The position numbers were made by a program, and so were the translations under genes. The notes beneath the pieces were generated by a model. That model ran no database searches. It saw nothing but the letters and a program-made list of their open reading frames with translations, and was not told where the DNA came from. DNA of 64,000 bases, taken from positions 1-64,000 of the forward strand of contig CAVRIZ010000005.1 in NCBI GenBank assembly GCA_963721445.1, read 5' to 3'. The stretch's first letter is position 1. Every line of letters begins with the position of its first letter. Shown piece by piece: positions 37,858 through 46,635 of the stretch. This DNA comes from DAIOEK01 sp963721445. Lineage in GTDB: Bacteria > Chloroflexota > Anaerolineae > Anaerolineales > Anaerolineaceae.

Positions 37858-38874
37858 TCAATAAGTTAACGTGTCCGGGTCCGCCTTCACTCGCTTACGA
37901 AAGACCCAGTAAGTCCAGATCTGGTACGCCAGTACGACAGGAACCATCACAGCCGCCACAATGGTCATCACCTTCAAAGTGTAAGGCGACGATGAGGCGT
38001 TATAGATCGTCAAATTGAAGTCCGGCGATGTGCTTGAAATCATCACATTGGGGTAGAGGGCGATAAAGAAGCTGGCGATCAACAAGATGATTGCCAGTCC
38101 TGTGGCTGCAAATGACAATCTTTCCCTCTTGGCTGCCATCCAAACCCTTGTAAGAACCAGGGCACCCAGGACAAGAATCGGCGCAATCCATCCGATCATT
38201 CCTTTCCCCAGAAAAGCAGGTGCGGTGGATGCCAGTATAGCCAGATAAATACCTGTCATTAAAAAAGTGATGAACCAGAGTTGACGAGACCATTTCTCAG
38301 CCCAATTCCGCAGATCATCTGTCAACTTCAAGGTGAGGAAGTTCCCGCCATGCAAGAGGAAAATACCTGCCAACGCCAATCCTCCCAGGATACTTATGGG
38401 ATTGGTCAAAGTCCAGAAATTTCCTGTGAAATGTTGATTACCATCAATTGGTACCCCGATTACCAGGTTGGTAAAGACGATTCCCAGAAGAACCGGAGAA
38501 AGCAAGCTGCTAATAGTAATCACTGCATCCCAACCATAGCGCCATTTGGGATTCCCATTCTTCGATCGAAATTCAAATGCCACTCCCCGAAAGATCAGCG
38601 CAAGTAACAGGAAGAACATTCCCAGGTAAAAGCCACTGAACATGGTGCCATACCAATTGGGGAAAGCAGCGAAAGTCGCTCCCCCTGCGAGGATCAGCCA
38701 GACTTCATTCCCATCCCAATGCGGTCCTATCGTATTGATCACAGCCCGGCGTTCGACATCCTTCTTTCCCACCAGGTGGAGCAACATACCCACGCCAAAA
38801 TCGAATCCTTCCAGAAAGAAGTATCCCGCGTACAAGACTCCGATCAAGACAAACCAGAGGATATTGAGGTTCAT
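37858..38874 (-). CDS. cydB: cytochrome bd ubiquinol/menaquinol oxidase subunit II
   Basis: 338 residues with eight or nine membrane segments. Family marks are LYAGYFFLEGFDFGVGML, GPHWDGNEVWLILAGGATFAAFPNWY and FLLHGGNFLTLKL. It is the structural partner of CydA in the high-affinity oxygen reductase that oxidises quinol without pumping protons. ATG 38,874 overlaps the cydA stop (ATGA), so the two are made together. The oxidase suggests oxygen scavenging or microaerobic growth. No cydX-like small ORF was recognised downstream. Confidence 0.9.
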   Translation of the reverse strand: MNLNILWFVLIGVLYAGYFFLEGFDFGVGMLLHLVGKKDVERRAVINTIGPHWDGNEVWLILAGGATFAAFPNWYGTMFSGFYLGMFFLLLALIFRGVAFEFRSKNGNPKWRYGWDAVITISSLLSPVLLGIVFTNLVIGVPIDGNQHFTGNFWTLTNPISILGGLALAGIFLLHGGNFLTLKLTDDLRNWAEKWSRQLWFITFLMTGIYLAILASTAPAFLGKGMIGWIAPILVLGALVLTRVWMAAKRERLSFAATGLAIILLIASFFIALYPNVMISSTSPDFNLTIYNASSSPYTLKVMTIVAAVMVPVVLAYQIWTYWVFRKRVKADPDTLTY

Positions 38875-40268
38875 GGCAACTCTCCCGCTGATCTTGAATC
38901 AATCTGATTAACGACCGGGACAGAGTCCGTATCACCCGCTTCAAGTCCTTTTTTCGCGAACTTCAAGATCAGATAAAGATCGAAGCCCATCAATATGGCA
39001 TAAACCACAACAAAACCGACCAGACTGATCCATACGCTGGTGACAGTAAGATTGGGTGACACCGCATCTTTGGTTTGCATTAATCCGTGTACAACCCACG
39101 GTTGGCGGGCTGTCTCCGTCAATATCCAACCAGAAGTATTCGCAATATAGGGAAGGAATATTGCCGGTATGAACCAGCGTAAGTGGCGAATCCACGCAGA
39201 GGGATATTTCCTGATCGTTACATACAATGCCAGGGCGGTAAGTAGGACCATGAGGAATCCGATTGCGACCATCAGCCTGAACATCCAATAAGTTAGGGCA
39301 ACCAACGGAACATAATCACCGGGTCCAAATTCTTCTTCGTACTTCACCTGAAGCTGATTGATTCCTTCCACCATACCATATGGTTTGAAATTATATAAAA
39401 AGCTCAACGCCTTCGGAATTTTAAGACTCCAAACTTCATTTTTCCCGGTTGCATCAAAAAAAGCAATCACTGAAAAATCCGCCGGATCCTGGGTGTCATA
39501 ATGTGCTTCAGAAGCGGCCGCAGCCATTGGCTGGACTTCCCGCATATACAATCCTTGCGCATGTCCGGTTCCTACAGTTGCGATCGTAGCCAGCAAGCCG
39601 ATGATCGCTGCCAGTTTAAATGACGTTTGAAATCCGTCTTGATCGTTCCTTCGAACCAAATGGTAAGCGCTGAATCCAAGGACGAGGAAGGCAGCAGTCA
39701 CAAAACCAGAGCTTATGGCATGCATAAACAGGAACCAGGCGCGAGGATTTAGAAGCAAAGCCCCAAAATCCACCATCTCTGCCCGGCCGTTGTTGATGAC
39801 ATACCCCACCGGATGTTGCATGAACCCATTGGCAACCAATATCCAAAATGCGCTCATGTTAGCACCAAATGCCACAAGCCAGATCATGGCTCCATGTAGT
39901 TTTTTGGATAGCCGCTCCCAGCCGAAGATCCATACCCCCAGAAAGGTCGATTCCAGGAAAAACGCCAACAATCCTTCAATAGCCAGAGGTGCTCCAAAAA
40001 CATCACCCACAAATCTGGCATACTCAGACCAATTCATGCCAAATTGAAATTCCATCACGATACCGGTAACCACCCCCATCGCATAATTGATGAGGAATAT
40101 CTTCCCCCAAAACTTGGTCAGCCGCTTGTAGAGTGGATTGCCCGTCCTTACATACATCAATTCAAGGATCGCAACAAACCAAACTAGTCCGAGGGTAAGT
40201 GGTACGAAAAAGAAGTGGTAAATGGTGGTCAGGGCGAATTGCCAGCGGGAAATGGTCACCAAATCCAT
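38871..40268 (-). CDS. cydA: cytochrome bd quinol oxidase subunit I
   Basis: 465 residues. The b595 ligand His lies in IYHFFFVPLTLG, and other conserved parts are GVVTGIVMEFQFGMNW, FLESTFLGVWIFGW, ANGFMQHPVGYV and the quinol-loop ending TARQPWVVHG (a variant of GRQPW). The Q loop is of the short type, as in Gram-positive bacteria and Chloroflexota rather than E. coli. ATG 40,268 has TAGGAGC upstream. It is the middle gene of the ubiA-cydA-cydB operon, 22 bp after the prenyltransferase stop. Confidence 0.9.
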   Translation of the reverse strand: MDLVTISRWQFALTTIYHFFFVPLTLGLVWFVAILELMYVRTGNPLYKRLTKFWGKIFLINYAMGVVTGIVMEFQFGMNWSEYARFVGDVFGAPLAIEGLLAFFLESTFLGVWIFGWERLSKKLHGAMIWLVAFGANMSAFWILVANGFMQHPVGYVINNGRAEMVDFGALLLNPRAWFLFMHAISSGFVTAAFLVLGFSAYHLVRRNDQDGFQTSFKLAAIIGLLATIATVGTGHAQGLYMREVQPMAAAASEAHYDTQDPADFSVIAFFDATGKNEVWSLKIPKALSFLYNFKPYGMVEGINQLQVKYEEEFGPGDYVPLVALTYWMFRLMVAIGFLMVLLTALALYVTIRKYPSAWIRHLRWFIPAIFLPYIANTSGWILTETARQPWVVHGLMQTKDAVSPNLTVTSVWISLVGFVVVYAILMGFDLYLILKFAKKGLEAGDTDSVPVVNQIDSRSAGELP

Positions 40269-40290
40269 TAAATGCTCCTATGAAATGTTT

Positions 40291-41332
40291 TTATCTAACT
40301 GGCCAGAATGCCGGCAGAAATAGCCGCAAGATAACATCAACAATTAAACCTAACAGGAATAGGTTACTAAATAAACGATTGTGGTGAAATGCGAAACCAG
40401 AGAACCAGGCTGGCCACGCTGGCCAATCCTTTGGGGGCTCCGTGGGACGTGGCTTGGTATGTACGCCAAAGGTATATAACGCGCGTTTGCCTGCGAAAAA
40501 GACAATCAGCATGACCGGTGTGAAATACCTTGGTACAAAGATCAGGTAGAGAATAACCAGATAGATCAAGACAATAACCGCCCGGTTGATAATTCGGGCT
40601 GTCTTCTCGCCAACAACTACTGGCAGGGTTCCTATCTTTTTCGCACGGTCTTCCGCCGATTTATCGATATGTTTTCCAATGTTGATACTTACGACGCTTA
40701 ATCCAAACGGGATTGCCGCCAGCACTACATTCCATACCAGAATCAACCATCCCCTTTGCCAGAACAAGATAGACCCCTGACACCATGATGGGTCCCCAAA
40801 TAAGAAAGATGAATAGTTCCCCCAGGGCAATATGCTTTAATGGCCAGGTATAGAAAAGCAACACAAGGGATCCAAAAATAAATAAGCCAATGACCGGAAG
40901 CGAAAAGTTGGTATAAAAAAGAGCAAATACTCCTGCCAATACTGCCAGAAAGCCACTAACTACAAACCAGGTGATCTGTTGCTTTTTTGTCCAGAAGTGT
41001 TGGATAAGGGGATGAACCCCATACTGGGTTCGAAAATAATTATCAGTATCCACTCCTCTTGAGAAATCAGTATAGTCATTGAGCAAGTTATTTGCCCCAT
41101 GGGCTATGAAAAGACCGAGAGTAAGAATGATCCAGGGAACAAGGTTAAAGTATCCATCCCGGATCGCCAATAATCCACCGATTGCGCATGAATAAAAAGT
41201 GACGATGGTTACCCCCGAACGGGTTGCGATCAACCATCTGGAGACAATATCCAGCTTGCTCCACTCATCCTTGGAATCCATCTTAACGAGTGCGGAAAGT
41301 GCCCTCTTCCACATTAAGAAATTTATGCTCAT
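40291..41332 (-). pseudogene. UbiA-family prenyltransferase (one frameshift)
   Basis: An integral membrane prenyltransferase of about 347 residues. The first aspartate motif is NNLLNDYTDFSRGVDTD and the second is NIGKHIDKSAEDRAKKIGT; both bind the prenyl diphosphate magnesium. Relatives attach isoprenoid chains in menaquinone (MenA), ubiquinone, heme O or chlorophyll synthesis. Being first in an operon with the bd quinol oxidase, a quinone role is likely. A one-base insertion in the run CCCC at 40,751-40,754 splits the frame (AKG then WLILVWNVV). ATG 41,332 follows AAGGAGATACAT. Confidence 0.8.
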
Positions 41333-41381
41333 ATGTATCTCCTTGAGTAATTGAATATATTTCCCCAATATTTATGGAGAT

Positions 41382-41394
41382 AGGGATCATCCCT
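41382..41394. promoter_or_regulatory. perfect palindrome at the predicted start site of the ubiA-cydAB operon
   Basis: AGGGAT-C-ATCCCT is a perfect 13-bp palindrome. It begins at the base where transcription from the promoter at 41,402-41,431 should start, the classical place for a repressor site. It could instead be a small mRNA hairpin. Confidence 0.4.
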
Positions 41395-41401
41395 CAATCC
41401 A

Positions 41402-41431
41402 ATTATATTAATCCTTATGACGATTGTACAA
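41402..41431 (-). promoter_or_regulatory. promoter of the ubiA-cydA-cydB operon
   Basis: On the minus strand the -35 is TTGTAC (41,426-41,431) and the -10 is TATAAT (41,402-41,407), with an 18-bp spacer. The leader to ATG 41,332 would be about 63 nt. Confidence 0.55.
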
Positions 41432-41505
41432 CGCCTGTAGAGTGATAACCTGGGAGGGAATCCTACCCGGGTCAACTATCGCCATCCATAACGATAAACG
41501 GTTGA

Positions 41506-42207
41506 TCAAAAACCGAGGTTTTTCTCTTTTAATGAGATGAATTTCGAGGTCTGACCGATGATCACATGGTCCATGACCTCAATATCCAACAGCTTTCCGG
41601 CTTGAATTGCTGCGCGAGTAAGAGCTACATCCTCAGGGCTTGGGGTGGGATCTCCACTGGGATGGTTGTGGATGATGATGATCCCAGTCGCATTAATTCG
41701 CACTGCGGTTTTAAATAACTCGCCTATCCGAACTGAAGATGAATTTGCGGAGCCACGATAGATCACTTCCTGTGAAAGTACCTGGTTACGAGTATCCATT
41801 TGAATCGCCCACAACTCTTCCTGCTCCAATAATGACATAGGATAACCGACCAGATCATACACGTCCTGGGGGCTGTGGATCGCTGCTTTCGAGTTTTCCG
41901 CCCTGGCAATCCGTTTACCAAGTTCGAGAGCGGCCAATAATTGGGCTGCCTTGGCTGGACCCAATCCCTGCTGCGAACACAATTCTGCATAGGAAGCCTG
42001 GTATAACCCGCGTAGTCCTCTAAACTCACGGATCAACCTCCCAGCCATCTCGACCGCATTCTCACCTGCCATTCCAACTCTCAACAATATCGCCAATAAC
42101 TCCTCATTGCTCAACTGCCCAGGACCGACATTTGCCATTTTTTCGCGCGGTCGTTCAGATAACTCCATATCGGTAATGCGGTAGGCTGCAGTTTCTTTAA
42201 GCTTCAT
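41506..42207 (-). CDS. radC: RadC-family JAB/MPN-domain protein
   Basis: 233 residues: an N-terminal helix-hairpin-helix region (QQGLGPAKAAQLLAALELGK) and a C-terminal RadC domain with the JAMM metal motif HNHPSGDPTPSPED. The starting segment MELSERPREKMANVGPGQLSNEELLAILLR is the usual RadC N-terminus, of which only RPREKM and LSNEELLAILLR are diagnostic. The historical link to DNA repair is weak; its real role is unknown. ATG 42,207; the gene is alone, with 173 bp to the ubiA start downstream. Confidence 0.85.
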   Translation of the reverse strand: MKLKETAAYRITDMELSERPREKMANVGPGQLSNEELLAILLRVGMAGENAVEMAGRLIREFRGLRGLYQASYAELCSQQGLGPAKAAQLLAALELGKRIARAENSKAAIHSPQDVYDLVGYPMSLLEQEELWAIQMDTRNQVLSQEVIYRGSANSSSVRIGELFKTAVRINATGIIIIHNHPSGDPTPSPEDVALTRAAIQAGKLLDIEVMDHVIIGQTSKFISLKEKNLGF

Positions 42208-42313
42208 CTGGTTTACCCCGTCGGATGGAATACTTGATTTTATATCAGCTTTATGGAATCAACAGGCTTTCCGCTGAGTTAATCTGTCTTGAAACACTGT
42301 AAACAGGCATCCA

Positions 42314-42322
42314 TGCTATAAT
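42314..42322 (+). promoter_or_regulatory. extended -10 promoter for the zinc-ribbon protein gene
   Basis: TGCTATAAT is a perfect extended -10 at 42,314-42,322. The start codon follows 18 bp later, giving a very short leader. A -35 box is not obvious, as is common for extended -10 promoters. Confidence 0.5.
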
Positions 42323-42340
42323 TTTCGTGTTGGAGACGCT

Positions 42341-42862
42341 ATGATACCAGATCCCACTTTTATTTCGTCATTCATACAATTTTTATCCGGATTCGCTGTT
42401 ATATTCCTGGTTGTCCTTTGGGTAAGCCTCATATTGTGGACACTTCGTGATATCCGCCGCCGGACCCGCGATAGTTTTTTAAGGGTGATCTCCGCCCTCC
42501 TTTCCACCTTATTATTTATACCGGGCGTGTTGGTTTATCTACTCGTTCGACCGCCGTTGACTCTGGAAGAGGAGTATCAGAAGAATTTGGAAGAAGAAGC
42601 ACTTCTTCAGACGCTTGAAGAATCCCTGCAGTGCCCGGGTTGTTCTCGCAAGGTGGAAAGTGATTGGATGGCCTGCCCTTCATGCCATACTCGGCTTAAG
42701 AAGAAGTGTGTGTCCTGTGGTAAACCGCTTGAGCTGAATTGGGACCTTTGCCCATTCTGTGAAGCACCTGCAGCAGGATACCATCGCAGTCTATCATCAA
42801 TCGATGATCTTGTTTCACAAGGGAATACAAACCAGCCAACCTTAACTAACGAAGAAGAATAA
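42341..42862 (+). CDS. membrane protein with double zinc ribbon
   Basis: 173 residues. Two membrane segments (about 10-32 and 45-65, the second SALLSTLLFIPGVLVYLLV) are followed by an acidic linker and a double zinc ribbon: CPGCSRK, CPSCHTR, then CVSCGKP and CPFCEAP, eight cysteines in four CxxC pairs. The zinc ribbons face the cytoplasm if the N-terminus is outside. DZR domains often act in protein or nucleic-acid binding, but the role here is unknown. ATG 42,341 is preceded by GGAG. It lies 23 bp before the sugar kinase and may be co-transcribed with it. Confidence 0.7.
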   Translation: MIPDPTFISSFIQFLSGFAVIFLVVLWVSLILWTLRDIRRRTRDSFLRVISALLSTLLFIPGVLVYLLVRPPLTLEEEYQKNLEEEALLQTLEESLQCPGCSRKVESDWMACPSCHTRLKKKCVSCGKPLELNWDLCPFCEAPAAGYHRSLSSIDDLVSQGNTNQPTLTNEEE

Positions 42863-42885
42863 CCCTTATCAGGTATAATCAGCCA

Positions 42886-43734
42886 ATGTTTACCCTCCCT
42901 TATGTAGACCCTATCGACTACTTAATCTTTGGGCATTTAACCAAAGATCTTACCCCTTCCGGCCCACGGATGGGTGGAACCGCATCGTTCGCAGCTCTAA
43001 CCGCCCAAGCCTTGGGCTTGCGGGTAGGGATCATTACTTCCTGTGACCCTGAACTTGATCGAAGCCGATTGAACGATATTCAAGTGATCATCAAACCAAC
43101 GGATATCAGTACCACTTTCGAAAATGTATACACACCCAATGGACGGATTCAGTATACCTATAGTCAAGCGCCAATCCTCGATGCTGCCTTAATTCCAGAT
43201 CTCTGGAAAGATACACCCATTGTCCATCTCGGTCCCATCGCACAAGAGACTGATCCCAACCTCTCGCGAGCATTCCCAAATTCGATGCTTGGATTGACCC
43301 CACAAGGTTGGCTGAGGGCATGGGATGAGAAAGGTCGGGTGTCTCCATCCGAATGGCCTGAAGCCCGTTTTGTCCTTGGAAACGCCAACGTGGCTGTCCT
43401 GAGTGTTGAAGATGTTCAAGGGGATGAAGCCCGGATCGAAGAGATGGCTTCGGCAATCAAATTGCTGGTGGTAACGGAAGGGGCAAACGGTTCTCGTGTT
43501 TTCTGGAATGGCGACGTAAGACACTTTTCTCCGCCAAAAATGGTTGAACTGGATGCAACGGGGGCAGGCGATATTTTCGCGGCCGCTTATTTCTTCCGCT
43601 ATCAAGCTACACGTGACCCATGGGAGGCTGCCCGTTTCGCCACAAATCTTGCCGCTTATACGGTAACCCGCACTGGATTGGACAGCATACCAACTCGATC
43701 TGAAATTCAATCTTGTCTTGTCCAGGTGATCTGA
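42886..43734 (+). CDS. PfkB-family carbohydrate kinase
   Basis: 282 residues of the ribokinase fold. The N-terminal glycine-rich segment is MGGTASFAALTAQALGL and the catalytic anion-hole motif is LDATGAGDIFAAAYFF. It lacks the extended lid of typical ribokinases and has a short N-terminus, so the substrate is uncertain; nucleosides or inositol-like compounds are possible. ATG 42,886; TGA 43,732-43,734, four bases before parA, so it is probably in one transcript with the partition genes. The link to chromosome partition is positional only. Confidence 0.75.
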   Translation: MFTLPYVDPIDYLIFGHLTKDLTPSGPRMGGTASFAALTAQALGLRVGIITSCDPELDRSRLNDIQVIIKPTDISTTFENVYTPNGRIQYTYSQAPILDAALIPDLWKDTPIVHLGPIAQETDPNLSRAFPNSMLGLTPQGWLRAWDEKGRVSPSEWPEARFVLGNANVAVLSVEDVQGDEARIEEMASAIKLLVVTEGANGSRVFWNGDVRHFSPPKMVELDATGAGDIFAAAYFFRYQATRDPWEAARFATNLAAYTVTRTGLDSIPTRSEIQSCLVQVI

Positions 43735-43738
43735 TCAA

Positions 43739-44527
43739 ATGACGATGGCTCGAATTTATACGTTGGTCAACCAAAAAGGGGGCGTCGGAAAGACCACGAC
43801 AGCCATCAATGTAAGCGCCTGCCTGGCACAGGCAGACCAAAAAGTATTACTGGTTGACATTGACCCGCAGGCAAATGCTACATCCTGTCTTGGGATTGAT
43901 AAGTATCAGGTTAAACATGGAACCTACGAATGCCTGGTCAATCAATCAGAGGCAACGTCTTGCATCCTGCATAATCCAAAGTTGAAAATCTCGCTACTAC
44001 CATCGTCTCCAGCCCTTGCTGGCGCCGAGGTGGAATTGGTGGAGATGGAACATAGGGAAACTCGCCTTCGAAATTTGTTGGAGCCGGTCATATCCAGATA
44101 CGACTATATCCTCATCGACTGTCCTCCTTCCCTTGGATTACTCACCCTCAACGGGTTGCTGGCTGCCAAGAACGGTCTTCTGATCCCGGTACAATGTGAA
44201 TACCTGGCATTGGAAGGACTGGGACAATTAACCCAAACTATCCACCGGGTGCATAGCTCGCTTTTTCCGGAGCTGCATATTCGGGGAGTCGTTCTGACCA
44301 TGTTCGATGGCCGAACAAGACTATCCAATGATGTGGTCGCAGAGGTCAAACGAGTTTTTCCGACACAGGTATTTAAGACCCTAATCCCGCGGAGTATTCG
44401 CCTGGCTGAGGCACCATCTTATGGATTGCCAATCAATTACTACGCACCTGAATCTCACGCTGCGGATGCCTATATGCAACTGACGGAAGAAATATTAGCG
44501 CAAGACCAGCGATCACCTTTCTTATAA
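43739..44527 (+). CDS. parA: ParA/Soj chromosome-partitioning ATPase
   Basis: 262 residues. The deviant Walker A is NQKGGVGKTTTAINVSACLA, Walker A' is VLLVDIDPQANATSCLG and Walker B is YILIDCPPSLGLLTLNGL. It lacks the N-terminal HTH of plasmid type Ia proteins, so it is the chromosomal Soj type. It forms ATP-bound dimers on DNA and moves ParB-parS complexes. ATG 43,739, with ATG 43,745 also in frame. parB follows 13 bp later with GGAG. No full parS 16-mer was seen in the neighbouring sequence. Confidence 0.9.
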   Translation: MTMARIYTLVNQKGGVGKTTTAINVSACLAQADQKVLLVDIDPQANATSCLGIDKYQVKHGTYECLVNQSEATSCILHNPKLKISLLPSSPALAGAEVELVEMEHRETRLRNLLEPVISRYDYILIDCPPSLGLLTLNGLLAAKNGLLIPVQCEYLALEGLGQLTQTIHRVHSSLFPELHIRGVVLTMFDGRTRLSNDVVAEVKRVFPTQVFKTLIPRSIRLAEAPSYGLPINYYAPESHAADAYMQLTEEILAQDQRSPFL

Positions 44528-44540
44528 ATGGAGAAAGACC

Positions 44541-45398
44541 ATGGCTCGAAAAACTGGATTGGGTAAGGGACTGGATGCATTAATCCCGGTGGATGAAGAG
44601 CAACCCTCTGGGGAAGTCATCCAACAAGTTCCCATTAATCAGATCAAACCCAACCCGTACCAGCCTCGCACGGAGATGAAGGCGGACGAGTTGGAAGAGT
44701 TGGCAGTGTCCATTCGTGAACACGGCATACTCCAACCTCTGACGGTTTCACCTGGAACCACTCCGCAGGAATTCATATTGGTCGCAGGAGAACGCCGTCT
44801 ACGGGCAGCAGAGTTGGCAGGTCTTACAGTCGTGCCGGTAATCGTTCGATCCGTGACGGAATTACAGCAGCTCGAACTTGCTCTGATCGAGAATATTCAG
44901 CGCGCGGATCTATCTCCACTCGAGACTGCTGGCGCTTATCAACAGCTTATCGATCAATTCAAATTAACTCATGAGGAAGTAGCAGATAAGGTAGGAAAAA
45001 ACCGGGTGACAGTTACCAATACACTCCGGCTGTTGAAGCTCCCGGATAAAGCCCAGGACGCTTTACGACAAAACCTGATCAGTGAAGGACATGCCAGGAC
45101 TTTGCTTGGTTTGACGACAATCCAGGGTCAGCTAGCCGCTCTTCAGACAGTCATTGCAAAGGGATTGAATGTCCGTCAAACAGAAGAATTAGTGAAGAAG
45201 ATGTCCGGACATCGTGAAATAAGTCCAACCCAGCCTGTATATTATGCACAAGTGAAAGAAATCGAAGAAAATTTACGGGAAATACTGGGAACCAGGGTCA
45301 CTTTACATTACAGCCCAAAAGGTGGAAGCCTGGTCATCCATTATTATTCGGATGAAGAGCTGAATTCTATTATCGGAAAAATAACCAATAGCGGGTAA
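44541..45398 (+). CDS. parB: ParB/Spo0J partition protein (CTP-dependent clamp)
   Basis: 285 residues. The N-terminal stretch RKTGLGKGLDALIP contains the peptide that stimulates ParA. The CTP-binding ParB/Srx domain shows NPYQPRTEMKADELEELA and VAGERRLRAAELAG, then the KorB-type HTH (LTHEEVADKVGKNRVTVTNTLRLL) and a C-terminal dimerisation domain. It loads on parS and spreads. Immediately downstream is a 208-bp gap with the promoter of the next operon. No terminator hairpin was found after the stop. Confidence 0.9.
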   Translation: MARKTGLGKGLDALIPVDEEQPSGEVIQQVPINQIKPNPYQPRTEMKADELEELAVSIREHGILQPLTVSPGTTPQEFILVAGERRLRAAELAGLTVVPVIVRSVTELQQLELALIENIQRADLSPLETAGAYQQLIDQFKLTHEEVADKVGKNRVTVTNTLRLLKLPDKAQDALRQNLISEGHARTLLGLTTIQGQLAALQTVIAKGLNVRQTEELVKKMSGHREISPTQPVYYAQVKEIEENLREILGTRVTLHYSPKGGSLVIHYYSDEELNSIIGKITNSG

Positions 45399-45543
45399 AG
45401 CTGTTCATCCATTATTGGTATATTACATACGTTTAATTATTTCTGTCTCCTGACCTATACAGAATCAGGTGGAGTTCCTTTTCTTCGTAAAGTTGTCCAA
45501 AATCAGATCGGATCTAATCCAATTAATAAAGCGATATTATCTG

Positions 45544-45572
45544 TTGTCATCCATCTTGACATCCGCTACAAT
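45544..45572 (+). promoter_or_regulatory. sigma-70-type promoter of the histidine-kinase operon
   Basis: TTGTCA (45,544-45,549), 17-bp spacer, TACAAT (45,567-45,572). Transcription would start near 45,579, giving a leader of about 28 nt with AAAGGG upstream of ATG 45,607. The rest of the gap 45,399-45,543 shows nothing recognisable. Confidence 0.6.
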
Positions 45573-45606
45573 TGTAGAAGGTCGATAAGCATGGAAAGGG
45601 CAGGAT

Positions 45607-46635
45607 ATGACCTCGCAGCTATCACTTACACCCGAAATACTCGTTCCACGGATAGGGGATTACCTCGTTGAGCAAGGATATTTGACCTCTGATCAGCTCG
45701 TGAAAGCGTTGGATATACAAAAAGATTACCGGCGGAAAGGCCGGTCCATCCTCTTAGGGGATTTATTACTAGAGCTTCATTTGATCGACCGGGATAAATT
45801 GAATCAGGCGATCACCGAACAAATTATTAAACTCAGGAATGCGCTTGAAGAATCAAACCGAACATTGGAACAACGGGTCGTTCAACGCACGCAGGAATTG
45901 CAAGAAGCACTCACCAAACTAGCCGACCTCGACAAACTTAAGTCAAATATTATCGCCAATATCTCGCATGAATTACGAACCCCATTAACTCACATCAAAG
46001 GATATCAAGAACTTCTTCTGGCGGGGGCGATGGGACCACTCAATCCAGATCAAGATTCAACCTTGAAGACAATTCGCCGATCAACAGAACGCCTTGAGCA
46101 TCTAATCGAAGACCTAATCAATTTCTCGCAAATGTCGAAGGGGGATGTGGAACTGAAATTGACCGAGATCGATCCCAAGCGGATGGTTGCCAATGTAATG
46201 AAACATTCGCAACAAAAAGCCGCCGAGAAAAGTATTCAACTGATTTCAAAGCTACCTGATGAGCTGGTAACCACCCGGGCAGATGAGGAAAAGATATCCT
46301 GGGTGATCATGCAATTGTTAGATAACGCGATCAAATTCACGCCTGAAAATGGAAAGGTAACGGTTACAGTTGCCAACCTATCCCATGGAATTCAATTTAC
46401 TGTGGAGGACACGGGTATCGGCATTCCTGCGGAGAAGGTCGAAGATATCTTCCAACCATTTCAACAATTGGATGGCTCGTCCACTCGCCGATACGGTGGG
46501 ACCGGATTGGGTTTATCATTGGTACGACGAATCGTCGAAGCGCATCATGCGAAAATAACCGTTTCATCTGAAGTAGGGCATTACACCCGATTTTCGTTCT
46601 TATTGCCCATCCTTTCAGCCGCTTCAAAAACATGA
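45607..46635 (+). CDS. histidine kinase with N-terminal GspE/MshE-N-like domain
   Basis: 342 residues. Residues about 10-75 (IGDYLVEQGYLTSDQLVKAL, then LGDLLLELHLIDRDKLNQAI) match the repeat seen at the N-terminus of type II secretion and pilus ATPases (GspE_N/MshEN), some of which bind c-di-GMP. A coiled coil (80-120) leads to HisKA with ISHELRTPLTHIKGY (phospho-His) and a HATPase_c domain with N (LDNAIKFTPENG), G1 (DTGIGIP), F and G2 (GGTGLGLSLV) boxes. No membrane segment is present, so it is a cytoplasmic sensor. The stop overlaps the next kinase (ATGA). Confidence 0.85.
   Translation: MTSQLSLTPEILVPRIGDYLVEQGYLTSDQLVKALDIQKDYRRKGRSILLGDLLLELHLIDRDKLNQAITEQIIKLRNALEESNRTLEQRVVQRTQELQEALTKLADLDKLKSNIIANISHELRTPLTHIKGYQELLLAGAMGPLNPDQDSTLKTIRRSTERLEHLIEDLINFSQMSKGDVELKLTEIDPKRMVANVMKHSQQKAAEKSIQLISKLPDELVTTRADEEKISWVIMQLLDNAIKFTPENGKVTVTVANLSHGIQFTVEDTGIGIPAEKVEDIFQPFQQLDGSSTRRYGGTGLGLSLVRRIVEAHHAKITVSSEVGHYTRFSFLLPILSAASKT

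Noticed and set aside
42800..45606. parS sites near parAB
   Set aside because: Only a partial match (TGTTTCAC near 42,811) was seen; no 16-bp palindrome TGTTNCACGTGAAACA.
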